Shown here piece by piece: positions 32,918 through 39,883 of a stretch of 39,944 bases of DNA. How positions within the stretch are numbered: position 1 is the first letter of the stretch; each line of letters starts with the position of its first letter. The notes beneath the pieces are model-generated. The model searched no databases. It saw only the letters and a list, made by a program, of their open reading frames with translations, and was not told the DNA's origin. Location: assembly GCF_025567195.1 (NCBI RefSeq), contig NZ_JAOQJF010000031.1:1-39944 (forward strand). Direction: 5' to 3'. Source of the DNA: Alitiscatomonas aceti (GTDB taxonomy: Bacteria; Bacillota; Clostridia; Lachnospirales; Lachnospiraceae). Made by a program: the position numbers and the translations under genes.

Positions 32918-34363
32918 CTAATACGTATCCAGCGGAGGCATTACGCTGTCCGGCAGCGGGCAGGTGTAATGGCCGCCGTTGCGTTTTGTGACCTCCTTTT
33001 TGGCCGCTTCGATGACGTCCGGACGGTCCATGGTGCGGACACAGGCCAGAGCCATGACCTTGGCGGCGGTCAAAAGGCCCTTATGGGCCAGAGGGCTGCA
33101 GGTCTGGGCAACCATCTGCCAGGAATGGCCCACATTGCCGATGCAGGCTGTGGCGATGTTGATATTCAGGGTGGGAGCCGCATAGCCCACATCGCCCACA
33201 TCGGTGGAGCCGGCAGTCAGCTTGATCTTGTCGGGATTAAAGGGATGGATCTCTGAATCCAGGGGCCGTTCCAGGATCTCCTCCAGCCGGTCCTCACCGA
33301 AGACCTCGATGATCTGGCTTTTGATGTTTTCCATGGTCACCGGCGGGTAGGTATTTAAAAATTCCCGGGCCATGGCGTAGTCGTCCTCATCCCATTTAGG
33401 CGTGCCTACCTCCTTCATACATTCGTCGGCGACGGCGGCCAGGGCGTTGTTGGGGATATATTCGGTGAAGGCCATGGCCAGCTCGCAGTCCACAGTGGTA
33501 TCGGTCATAATGGAGGCGCCCCGGGCCACGTTTTTCACACGCTCAAACAGATCCTTTACCTGGGAGACCCATGGAGAACGGACCTCATAGCGGATCACGG
33601 CATGGTCCTGGACCACGTTGGGGGCGGTCCCTCCTGCGTCAATGTAGGCGTAGTGGATCCTGGCCTCCGGGATCATATGCTCCCGCAGATAATTGCAGCC
33701 CACGTTCATGAGCTCCGCGGCGTCCAGGGCGCTGCGGCCCAGATGGGGAGAACCGCCGGCATGGGAGGAGACGCCTTTAAACTCAAAGTTTGCTCCCATG
33801 ATGGCGTTGCTGTGATTGCATTCCACGGCGTTGATGGTGGCTGGATGCCAGGTGTATACAAAATCCACGTTGTCGAACATCCCGGCCCGGGCCATGAACT
33901 GCTTGGATCCGGCGCCTTCCTCGGCGGGGCAGCCGAAGTAGATGATGGTGCCGTCCTTTTTATTTTCCACCAGATATTCCTTTACAGCCAGTACGGCGGC
34001 CAGGGAACCGGTGCCCAGGGCGCTGTGTCCGCAGCCATGGCCGGGCGCTCCGGCTTCCACCGGCTCCTTCCGGGGAGAAGCGGCCTTCTGGCTCAGGGAG
34101 GAGAGGGCGTCATATTCCCCCAGGATGCCCATGACCGGCTTTCCGGAGCCGTAGGAGAAGGTTCCTGTGAAGCAGGTGGGGATCCCAGCGTCTCCAGTGG
34201 TGACTGAAAAGCCTTCGTCCTTCAGGATCTGACAGAGAAGGTCCGCAGAACGGGTCTCATGGTAGGCAAGCTCCGCGTATTCCCAGATCCTGTCGTTGGC
34301 GTCCAGGATCATCTGGGATTTCTGGTCGATGACATGTTCGAGAAACTCCAGGTCTTTCATCAT
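32918..34363 (-). CDS. AbgB-like M20 amidohydrolase
   Basis: M20 family amidohydrolase, 481 aa, of the AbgB (p-aminobenzoyl-glutamate hydrolase subunit B) type. Metal-site residues: PGHGCGHSALGTGS, PAEEGAGSK and TWHPATINAVE; the lid domain has GVSSHAGGSPHLGRSALD. The C-terminal GNVGHSWQMVAQ block is also of that type. AbgB normally pairs with AbgA; no second subunit is adjacent, so it may act alone or on other acyl-amino acids. The start chosen is ATG 34363 (MMKDLEF) with AAAGGA eight nt upstream; an upstream in-frame ATG at 34387 would place the Shine-Dalgarno inside the gene. Confidence 0.88.
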   Translation of the reverse strand: MMKDLEFLEHVIDQKSQMILDANDRIWEYAELAYHETRSADLLCQILKDEGFSVTTGDAGIPTCFTGTFSYGSGKPVMGILGEYDALSSLSQKAASPRKEPVEAGAPGHGCGHSALGTGSLAAVLAVKEYLVENKKDGTIIYFGCPAEEGAGSKQFMARAGMFDNVDFVYTWHPATINAVECNHSNAIMGANFEFKGVSSHAGGSPHLGRSALDAAELMNVGCNYLREHMIPEARIHYAYIDAGGTAPNVVQDHAVIRYEVRSPWVSQVKDLFERVKNVARGASIMTDTTVDCELAMAFTEYIPNNALAAVADECMKEVGTPKWDEDDYAMAREFLNTYPPVTMENIKSQIIEVFGEDRLEEILERPLDSEIHPFNPDKIKLTAGSTDVGDVGYAAPTLNINIATACIGNVGHSWQMVAQTCSPLAHKGLLTAAKVMALACVRTMDRPDVIEAAKKEVTKRNGGHYTCPLPDSVMPPLDTY

Positions 34364-34397
34364 ATATTCCGTCCTTTCTGTACACATTATAGAATCT

Positions 34398-34426
34398 ATT
34401 ATAAAACCAGATCCATGTTAAGTAAA
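34398..34426 (-). promoter_or_regulatory. Promoter of the AbgB-like operon
   Basis: On the minus strand: -35 TTTACT (34421-34426), 17-bp spacer, perfect -10 TATAAT (34398-34403). The start codon is about 35 nt downstream. Confidence 0.65.
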
Positions 34427-34495
34427 TAATAAGATGAAACTTTCAATCGGCTTTCAATAGGCCTGCGGATGAGGCTGTTTACTAGCCTGCCAGTG

Positions 34496-34570
34496 AATGG
34501 CGGCAGGATTTCTGACAACTTGGAGCCGGGCTGCCGCGGCGATTTCTGCGGCAATCCTGCGGCAGCCATT
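34496..34570. repeat. Large imperfect inverted repeat
   Basis: AATGGC-g-GCAGGATT (34496-34510) pairs with AATCCTGC-ggca-GCCATT (34553-34570). Inside lies a GCCGC/GCGGC stem. It sits directly upstream of the tandem element and is part of the same gene-free, palindrome-rich stretch. Confidence 0.65.
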
Positions 34571-34597
34571 TACCAGGGACTGCCAAAATGGTATAAT
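34569..34597 (+). promoter_or_regulatory. Candidate promoter of the two-component operon
   Basis: TTTACC (34569-34574), 17-bp spacer, extended -10 TGgTATAAT (core 34592-34597) inside the first palindrome. Because the palindrome is perfect, the opposite strand has the same extended -10. The leader to the response regulator would be about 245 nt. Confidence 0.45.
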
Positions 34598-34700
34598 GTC
34601 TGAGATAACAGACATTATACCATCGCGCATCTGGTTTCTGCGTACACCGCAGAAATCCAGGCGCACAATTCCCCCGGAGGGGTACCATGTCCGAAAGACA
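34589..34700 (+). repeat. Tandem structured element, copy A
   Basis: First of two tandem copies, period 112 nt. Contents in order: a perfect 14-bp palindrome pair TGGTATAATGTCTG / CAGACATTATACCA (34589-34622); a long hairpin from GCGC (34625) to GCGC (34664) with stem CTGG-TTTCTGCG / CGCAGAAA-t-CCAG; a CCCC-cgga-GGGG hairpin (34671-34682) that holds the sequence GGAGGGG; then ATG 34687 in a CCATGTC/GACATGG palindrome. Confidence 0.8.
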
Positions 34701-34776
34701 TGGTATAATGTCTGTTATGACATTATACCATCGCGCATGTGGCTTCTGCGTTTACCGCAGAAATCCAGATGTATAA
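34687..34776 (+). CDS. Possible 29-aa ORF spanning the two copies
   Basis: ATG 34687 lies 4 nt behind GGAGGGG and opens a 29-codon frame (MSERHGIMSVMTLYHRACGF...) ending at TAA 34774-34776. The codons are those of the palindromes, so a functional protein is doubtful; it may act as a leader ORF for the downstream gene or be chance. Confidence 0.2.
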   Translation: MSERHGIMSVMTLYHRACGFCVYRRNPDV

Positions 34777-34804
34777 TTCTCCCGGAGGGGTACCGTGTCC
34801 GATG
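34701..34804 (+). repeat. Tandem structured element, copy B
   Basis: Second copy: palindrome TGGTATAATGTC / GACATTATACCA (34701-34730); hairpin CAT-g-TGG-cTTCTGCG / CGCAGAA-at-CCA-g-ATG (about 34736-34770); a CCC-gga-GGG hairpin (34781-34790) with the same GGAGGGG; then GTG 34795 where copy A has ATG. That GTG is in frame with the response regulator. Arm sequences differ from copy A but still pair. Confidence 0.8.
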
Positions 34805-34848
34805 GATGGACAGATGAGGAGCCGGCTCTGGAAAAAGGAGGAATGCCA

Positions 34849-35553
34849 ATGGCAAAACGGATCTACGTGGCTGACGATGAAAAAAATATCTGCTTTCTGA
34901 TCCAGAATTTTCTGGAAAAAGAGGGCTTTGAGGTAAGATGCTTTGAGGACGGGGAATCGATCCTGGCAGCCTGCGAGGAGCAGATGCCGGATCTCTGTAT
35001 CCTGGACGTGATGATGCCGGGAATGGACGGGCTGACCGTATGTACCAGGATCCGGCAGAAGAGTCATGTGCCGATCATTATCGTTTCGGCCAAGGACTCT
35101 CCTCTGGACCGGATCACCGGGATCACTTTGGGAAGTGACGACTATCTGGTGAAGCCGTTTCTTCCGCTGGAGCTGGTCACCCGGGTCAAGGCCCTGTTCC
35201 GCCGGGTGGACGCTTTTTCCGGCCAGGAGGAGGAAAACAGCGAGAACCTGGAGCTGGGGGACATCGTCCTGTTCCCGGGCAGGAGGACTGCCAGTCTTAA
35301 GGGAGAGGAGTTTGCCCTGACTCCCCTGGAATTCGACTTCCTGCGCCATATGCTGGAGCATCCGGAGCACGCCGCCAGCCGTGATGACTTATTAAAGGCC
35401 TTGTGGAAGGTGGACAGCAAAGAGGTGGATACCAGAGCTGTGGACGATATGGTGAAGCGCCTGCGGAAAAAAATGAAGGAACAGAACAGTGCAGTGAAGA
35501 TTGAAACTGTATGGGGATATGGGTTCAGACTGACGGCCGGAGGCGATGAATGA
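34849..35553 (+). CDS. OmpR-type response regulator
   Basis: Two-component response regulator, 234 aa. Receiver domain (about 1-120): acidic pair Asp9-Asp10, phospho-acceptor Asp53 (LDVMMPGMDG), Lys in VKPF. C-terminal winged-helix DNA-binding domain (about 135-230) with TPLEFDFLRHMLEHP and VWGYGFRL. The start chosen is ATG 34849 (MAKRIYVADDE), seven nt after AAAGGAGG. An alternative GTG 34795 behind GGAGGGG would add 18 residues. It overlaps the kinase gene by ATGA. Its promoter region is the tandem structured element, so its expression is likely under unusual control. Target genes unknown; the adjacent secreted protein is a candidate. Confidence 0.94.
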   Translation: MAKRIYVADDEKNICFLIQNFLEKEGFEVRCFEDGESILAACEEQMPDLCILDVMMPGMDGLTVCTRIRQKSHVPIIIVSAKDSPLDRITGITLGSDDYLVKPFLPLELVTRVKALFRRVDAFSGQEEENSENLELGDIVLFPGRRTASLKGEEFALTPLEFDFLRHMLEHPEHAASRDDLLKALWKVDSKEVDTRAVDDMVKRLRKKMKEQNSAVKIETVWGYGFRLTAGGDE

Positions 35554-36977
35554 AGCTGAGTATCCGCATGAAGATCTTCCTCCCGGTGGTGATCCTTCTG
35601 ATCGGCTTTCCTCTGGCTACCTGGGCGACACTCCGGTATTCCCTGGAGGTCCATATGAACTTCAACGCCCGCAGGGACCTGGAGGCGATGGTAAGGACTG
35701 TGGATGGGGTCCTGGAGGAGCCGGAGGACGGCGAAGAAGGGGATACGGTCTTAAGCCGTCTGAGGGATGCGGTCCAGACCGGAGCCGGGGAGGCCCGGAT
35801 GCTTGTGGTCAGTGAGAAATACCGGGTGGTATATCCAAAAAACTTTGACGACCAGGCGGATATGTCCCAGATCTACTCGGCCTTTCTGAATGCGGCCACA
35901 GATGATGAAAGCTTCTGGGAGCAGGATAAGATCCTGGAGGAGACCATAGAGGAAAAGGAATATCTTCTATATTATAAGTATGTGACGCCTTCAGAACGGG
36001 AAAAGGACCAGAAGGTGCGCCACATCCTCCTGTACTGTCCGGTCCATGACACAACGGCCATGATGGATCAGATCACACGGGTGGTGCTTCTGACCATGAG
36101 CGTCATCGCCGCCGCTGCCATCGCCTTATTCTGGCTGGTGGCCGGCAGTATTTCCGTACCGGTCCAGCGGCTCTGTGAAGCCGCCAGGGGGATCGGTGAG
36201 AAAAAATTCAAGAGAGTGGAGACCGGGGCCACGGTGAAGGAGCTGTGCGAGCTGGAGGGCGAGATCAACCATATGCAGGAGAAGCTGGCCCAGGCAGACC
36301 AGGCGGAGCGCACATTTTTCCAGAACGCTTCCCATGAGCTCCGGACGCCGCTCATGTCCATCAGCGGCTATGCCCAGGGGATCCAGTGCGGGGTATTTGA
36401 GGATGTGGCCCAGGCGGCCTCCGTGATCCTGGATGAGAGCACCCGGCTCACAGAGGTAGTGGACGGGATCCTTACGCTGACCAGGATGGACCAGCTCAGA
36501 TACCAGGTGGTTCCGGTGGAGCTGGCAGTCAACGGCTTCATCGAAGAGCGGCTGGAGTGTCTGGAGGGCTTTGCCTACTCAAAAAACATAAAGCTGGTAT
36601 TTCGGCCGGGGGAGGAGCATAAGATCATTACTGACGCCATGCTCCTGGAGCGGGCGTTCTCCAATGTGATGTCCAACTGTATCCGGTATGCCGGGACCCA
36701 GGTGGCTGTGGCGGTGCGGGAAAAGGAGGGAGATATCCTTATTACGGTGACCGACGACGGGCCTGGGTTTCCAGAGGGCGGTACGGAGCATCTGTTTGAC
36801 CGGTTCTACAAGGGCAAGGGCGGAAACCATGGACTGGGTCTGGCCATTGCAAGGTGCTCCCTGGAGTACATGGGCGGCAGCGTGCGTGCGGCAGACACAC
36901 AGAAGGGCGCAGAATTTGAGATCACACTGCCGCAGGATTGCCGCAGCTTTGCCCCAGACGAGAGGACAGAAATGTGA
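35550..36977 (+). CDS. Sensor histidine kinase
   Basis: Membrane sensor kinase, 475 aa, partner of the preceding regulator. One membrane helix at about 7-27, an extracytoplasmic sensing domain (about 28-168) with no recognised fold, a second helix at about 170-195, HAMP linker to about 248, then the HisKA domain with phospho-acceptor His262 (ASHELRTPL). The ATPase domain has the N box (SNVMSNCIRYA), G1 (DDGPGF), an F box (LFDRFYKG) and G2 (HGLGLAI). All catalytic boxes are present. Start ATG overlaps the regulator stop, implying equal, coupled synthesis. Signal unknown; the secreted coiled-coil protein 30 nt downstream may be involved. Confidence 0.94.
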   Translation: MKLSIRMKIFLPVVILLIGFPLATWATLRYSLEVHMNFNARRDLEAMVRTVDGVLEEPEDGEEGDTVLSRLRDAVQTGAGEARMLVVSEKYRVVYPKNFDDQADMSQIYSAFLNAATDDESFWEQDKILEETIEEKEYLLYYKYVTPSEREKDQKVRHILLYCPVHDTTAMMDQITRVVLLTMSVIAAAAIALFWLVAGSISVPVQRLCEAARGIGEKKFKRVETGATVKELCELEGEINHMQEKLAQADQAERTFFQNASHELRTPLMSISGYAQGIQCGVFEDVAQAASVILDESTRLTEVVDGILTLTRMDQLRYQVVPVELAVNGFIEERLECLEGFAYSKNIKLVFRPGEEHKIITDAMLLERAFSNVMSNCIRYAGTQVAVAVREKEGDILITVTDDGPGFPEGGTEHLFDRFYKGKGGNHGLGLAIARCSLEYMGGSVRAADTQKGAEFEITLPQDCRSFAPDERTEM

Positions 36978-37007
36978 TACTATGGAACATATAAAGGAGG
37001 AAGCGGA

Positions 37008-37457
37008 ATGAAAAGGATATTCTTTATTTTCAGCCTGTTGCTCTGCCTTCTTTCTGTTCCTGTCACCGGATTCGCAGCGGAGACGGATGAGGAACAGGTA
37101 AAATACGAGGATGCGACTGCCGATAATATGAAAGAGATGTTAAAGGGCAGTATCGCACTGGATAAGATCAGCGCAGAGAACAAGGAGTCCCTTTTAAACT
37201 GGCTGGAAGCAGAAAACAAACCCGAAGAGGCGAAAAAGCTGGTGGATAAGATCCAGAAGCTCCAGGAGGACCAGGAAAAGGACCAGGAGAGTATGGATCC
37301 GTATACAAAGGCGAAAAAGACCTGTGATAAGAAGCTGAATGCGGAGGGAGCCAATGCGGCTCTGGAGAATATCATCCGGATCCAGAAAGACCGGCTGGAG
37401 GATCAGGAAGAGGTAAAAAAGCTCTGGAAGGACGTGGAAAAGCTGCTGAAAAAGTAG
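37008..37457 (+). CDS. Small secreted coiled-coil protein
   Basis: 149 aa with a clear signal peptide (MKRIFFIFSLLLCLLSVPVTGFA, cleavage about 23-25). The mature part is highly charged, Lys/Glu/Gln-rich and predicted helical with heptad character (LVDKIQKLQEDQEKDQES; DRLEDQEEVKKLWKDVEKLLKK). One Cys at about 105. No family recognised. It begins 30 nt after the kinase gene with a strong AAAGGAGGAAGCGGA site and ends at a terminator, so it is the third gene of the two-component operon. It may be a periplasm-side modulator of the kinase, or simply an envelope-stress effector; both are inference. Confidence 0.8.
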   Translation: MKRIFFIFSLLLCLLSVPVTGFAAETDEEQVKYEDATADNMKEMLKGSIALDKISAENKESLLNWLEAENKPEEAKKLVDKIQKLQEDQEKDQESMDPYTKAKKTCDKKLNAEGANAALENIIRIQKDRLEDQEEVKKLWKDVEKLLKK

Positions 37458-37490
37458 CCCGAGACAGAACAGAGCGGATACTGAAAAGAT

Positions 37491-37530
37491 AAAATGGCTG
37501 TGGAGTGGCGGCACTCTGCGGCCATTTTGT
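37491..37530 (+). terminator. Terminator of the two-component operon
   Basis: AAAATGGC (37491-37498) pairs with GCCATTTT (37521-37528), with an inner GAGTG/CACTC stem. The rest of the gap to 37668 holds a CCGGCCGGCCGG palindrome (37607-37618) and no promoter I can call with confidence. Confidence 0.7.
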
Positions 37531-37668
37531 GTATTCCGCACAATTTTATCTCTTAAAACACTGGAAATATAAGACAAAGTATGATTAAATAGAAGTAGCG
37601 CAGTATCCGGCCGGCCGGAAGGAGGACCGCCTGCGGCGCATGCAGATAAGAAGAAAGAAGGTAACAGT

Positions 37669-38565
37669 ATGGAAACAATGGACGATTTCAGGGAAGAGCT
37701 GGAAGCCTCCTTTAAGAAAATACGAGTGGGCGACGTGGTCACAGGTACAGTGATCGACGTGACCGAGGACCAGGTGATCGTGGACCTTAAGACCTACGCG
37801 GACGGAGTGATCCGGAAAGAGGATCTGAGCGAGGATCCGGATTTTAATATGCAGGAAGCGGTCCACCCCGGAGATGAGATCACCGCAACGGTGATGGCTA
37901 CCAACGACGGCGAAGGAAATATGGTCCTTTCAAAGAAAGAGGCCAACGCAGTCCTGGCCTGGGATAAATTAAAGAAGCTGATGGAGGAGCGTACCGTTGT
38001 TAAGGTAAAGATCAGCGAGGTGGTCAATGCCGGAGCCGTTGCGTATCTGGAGGGGATCCGCGGCTTTATCCCCGCGTCCCGTCTGTCCGACGAGTATGTG
38101 GAGGACTTAAAGGAGTGGGATGGAAAGACCATTGAGGTGACGGTGATCACTGCTGATGAGGAGGAACGCCGCCTGGTGCTTTCGGGACGGGAACCGGCCC
38201 GGGAGAAAAAACAGGCGGAAACAAACAGGAAGATCGAAAAGTGTGAGGTGGGAGCCGTTATGAATGGTACAGTGGAGACCATAAAGCCCTATGGCGCCTT
38301 CGTGGCCCTGGAGAACGGCCTCACAGGTCTGCTCCATATCTCCCAGATCAGCACCCAGAGGATCAAGCATCCGGGAGCTGTCTTAAAGGAAGGCCAGGAG
38401 GTAAGGGTGAAGATCCTTTCCACCGCTGACAATAAGATCAGCCTCAGCATGAAGGTACTGGCAGAGGAAACGGCAGAGGCTGAATCCCACAGCACCTACG
38501 ATTATAAAGAAGAAGGCCAGGCAAGCACAGGCCTTGCCGCTCTTTTAAAGAATATCAAGTTATAA
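37669..38565 (+). CDS. S1-domain RNA-binding protein (ribosomal S1-like)
   Basis: 298 aa with three S1 repeats: about 19-88 (GDVVTGTVIDVTEDQVIVDL), 106-173 (VKISEVVNAGAVAYLEGIRGFIPAS) and 190-260 (GAVMNGTVETIKPYGAFVAL). The last is the most canonical, with GLLHISQIS. It resembles the YpfD/short S1 of Firmicutes, which lacks the ribosome-docking N-terminal repeats of E. coli S1; whether it helps translation initiation is uncertain. The start ATG follows GAAAGAAGGTAACAGT. The alarmone synthetase follows after 67 nt, separated by a perfect 8-bp stem (CAGGAAAC/GTTTCCTG). Confidence 0.9.
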   Translation: METMDDFREELEASFKKIRVGDVVTGTVIDVTEDQVIVDLKTYADGVIRKEDLSEDPDFNMQEAVHPGDEITATVMATNDGEGNMVLSKKEANAVLAWDKLKKLMEERTVVKVKISEVVNAGAVAYLEGIRGFIPASRLSDEYVEDLKEWDGKTIEVTVITADEEERRLVLSGREPAREKKQAETNRKIEKCEVGAVMNGTVETIKPYGAFVALENGLTGLLHISQISTQRIKHPGAVLKEGQEVRVKILSTADNKISLSMKVLAEETAEAESHSTYDYKEEGQASTGLAALLKNIKL

Positions 38566-38568
38566 GAC

Positions 38569-38607
38569 CAGGAAACAGAATATAAGAAAATAGGAAGCAG
38601 TTTCCTG
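38569..38607 (+). other. Hairpin between the S1 and alarmone synthetase genes
   Basis: CAGGAAAC (38569-38576) pairs perfectly with GTTTCCTG (38600-38607) around a 23-nt A-rich loop. It lacks a T-run. It lies directly before the weak GAGAGGGGG ribosome site of the next gene. Confidence 0.4.
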
Positions 38608-38632
38608 CCCTGTGCAGAGAGGGGGCAGCAGT

Positions 38633-39406
38633 ATGACAAAAGATCCAAAATCCTTTGAACAGGTGGACCAGTGGAAAACGACCATGTTTTTATACAGCTC
38701 TGCGCTGAAATCGATCAACACCAAGATCGAGATCCTGAACAATGAGTTCATCCAGTTGTATAATTATAACCCCATCGAACATATCACATCCCGGCTGAAA
38801 ACGCCGTCCAGTATTGTGAAAAAGCTTCAGAACGACGGCATTGACGTTACCATCGATAATATGGTGGAATACTTAAACGATATCGCAGGGATCCGGATCA
38901 TCTGCTCATTCATGTCGGATATCTATCCCATTGCGGATATGATCGCCCGGCAGGCAGATATCACGGTGCTCCATGTGAAGGACTACATCAAGTATCCCAA
39001 ATCCAACGGCTACAAGAGCTATCATATGGTGGTGACGATCCCGGTATATCTGACCGATGGAAAGATGGATACAAAGGTCGAGATCCAGATCCGCACCATT
39101 GCAATGGATTTCTGGGCTTCCCTGGAGCACAAGATCGCATATAAATTTGAAGGAAACCCGCCGGATTATCTGGAAACAGAGCTGAAGGCCTGCGCCGATA
39201 TGGTGGATATGCTGGATGCAAAAATATTTTCCCTGAACCAGGCGATCATGGAGATCGGCCGGACCCGGAGAGAAGAGGCCGAAAAGAAGCTGGAGGAAGA
39301 GCGTCTCCAGGAGGAGGCCAGGCAGCAGGCCCAGCGGGCGCGGGAGATCGTGGAAGGACAGAAGGCGGGACAGGGCACGGAACCGGAAAACGGAGGAAAG
39401 GCATGA
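38633..39406 (+). CDS. Small alarmone synthetase (RelQ/YjbM-like)
   Basis: (p)ppGpp synthetase with only the RelA/SpoT synthetase domain, 257 aa; it lacks the HD hydrolase and the TGS/ACT regulatory domains of long Rel. Synthetase blocks: RLK at 54-56, DIAGIR at 83-88, the acceptor-nucleotide region KDYIKYPKSNGYKSYH (116-131), catalytic EIQIRT at 150-155 and W161..EH166..YK. After residue 205 a charged coiled-coil tail (EEAEKKLEEERLQEEARQQA) ends the protein and is longer than in B. subtilis YjbM. The start chosen is ATG 38633 after GAGAGGGGGCAGCAGT; GTG 38612 upstream has no Shine-Dalgarno. It overlaps dtd by ATGA. Confidence 0.92.
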   Translation: MTKDPKSFEQVDQWKTTMFLYSSALKSINTKIEILNNEFIQLYNYNPIEHITSRLKTPSSIVKKLQNDGIDVTIDNMVEYLNDIAGIRIICSFMSDIYPIADMIARQADITVLHVKDYIKYPKSNGYKSYHMVVTIPVYLTDGKMDTKVEIQIRTIAMDFWASLEHKIAYKFEGNPPDYLETELKACADMVDMLDAKIFSLNQAIMEIGRTRREEAEKKLEEERLQEEARQQAQRAREIVEGQKAGQGTEPENGGKA

Positions 39407-39855
39407 AGGCTGTACTTCAGAGAGTTACGGAAGCGTCCGTCCGCGTGGACGGGGAGGTGATCGGATCCATTGGAAAGGGATTTTTTATCCTCCTTGGCGT
39501 ATCCGACGAGGACGACGAGGCCGTCGCAGATAAAATGGCAGATAAGATCTGTAAATTAAGGATCTTTGAGGATGAAAATGGAAAGACCAACCTGTCCTTA
39601 AAGGATGTGGGAGGGGAGGTGCTGGTGGTGAGCCAGTTCACCCTGTATGCAGACTGCCGGAAGGGAAACCGTCCCAGCTTCATCGGAGCGGGAGCGCCGG
39701 CAGAGGCAGACCGGCTTTATGAATATTTCATGGACCGGTGCCGGACCCATGTGGATAGGGTGGAGCATGGAAGATTCGGCGCAGATATGAAGGTATCCCT
39801 GGTGAACGACGGGCCCTTCACACTGATGCTGGACAGCAGGGAGCTGTTTAAATGA
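39403..39855 (+). CDS. dtd: D-aminoacyl-tRNA deacylase
   Basis: Removes D-amino acids (and glycine mischarged on tRNA-Ala) from tRNA, 150 aa, standard length. The family signatures are the SQFTLYAD block near residue 78 and the cross-subunit NDGPFT near the C-terminus (the usual motif ends GPVT; here Phe replaces Val). The start ATG overlaps the stop of the alarmone synthetase gene (ATGA). In many Firmicutes dtd follows the long rel gene; here the partner is the small synthetase. Confidence 0.95.
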   Translation: MKAVLQRVTEASVRVDGEVIGSIGKGFFILLGVSDEDDEAVADKMADKICKLRIFEDENGKTNLSLKDVGGEVLVVSQFTLYADCRKGNRPSFIGAGAPAEADRLYEYFMDRCRTHVDRVEHGRFGADMKVSLVNDGPFTLMLDSRELFK

Positions 39856-39866
39856 AAGAGCTAATC

Positions 39867-39883
39867 CCCCAGCTATGCTGGGG
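39867..39883 (+). other. Hairpin near the right edge
   Basis: CCCCAGC-tat-GCTGGGG, a perfect 7-bp stem 12 nt after the dtd stop, without a following T-run. After it come 60 nt of AT-rich sequence with TATGATACAAT at the edge. It could be a weak terminator, or a subterminal hairpin of an IS200/IS605-like element beginning beyond the window; the data here cannot decide. Confidence 0.35.

Noticed and set aside
34589..34804. CRISPR-like repeat pair
   Set aside because: Only two units of about 112 nt with internal palindromes; no short regular repeats with unique spacers and no cas genes.
34497..34817. A 106-codon frame crossing the tandem element, with repeated peptide blocks
   Set aside because: The repetition follows from the DNA repeat, the codons coincide with palindromes, and no ribosome site precedes the first ATG.
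37607..37618. CCGGCCGGCCGG palindrome before the S1-protein gene as an operator
   Set aside because: A short GC-rich simple palindrome, with no promoter placed clearly beside it; too little to call.
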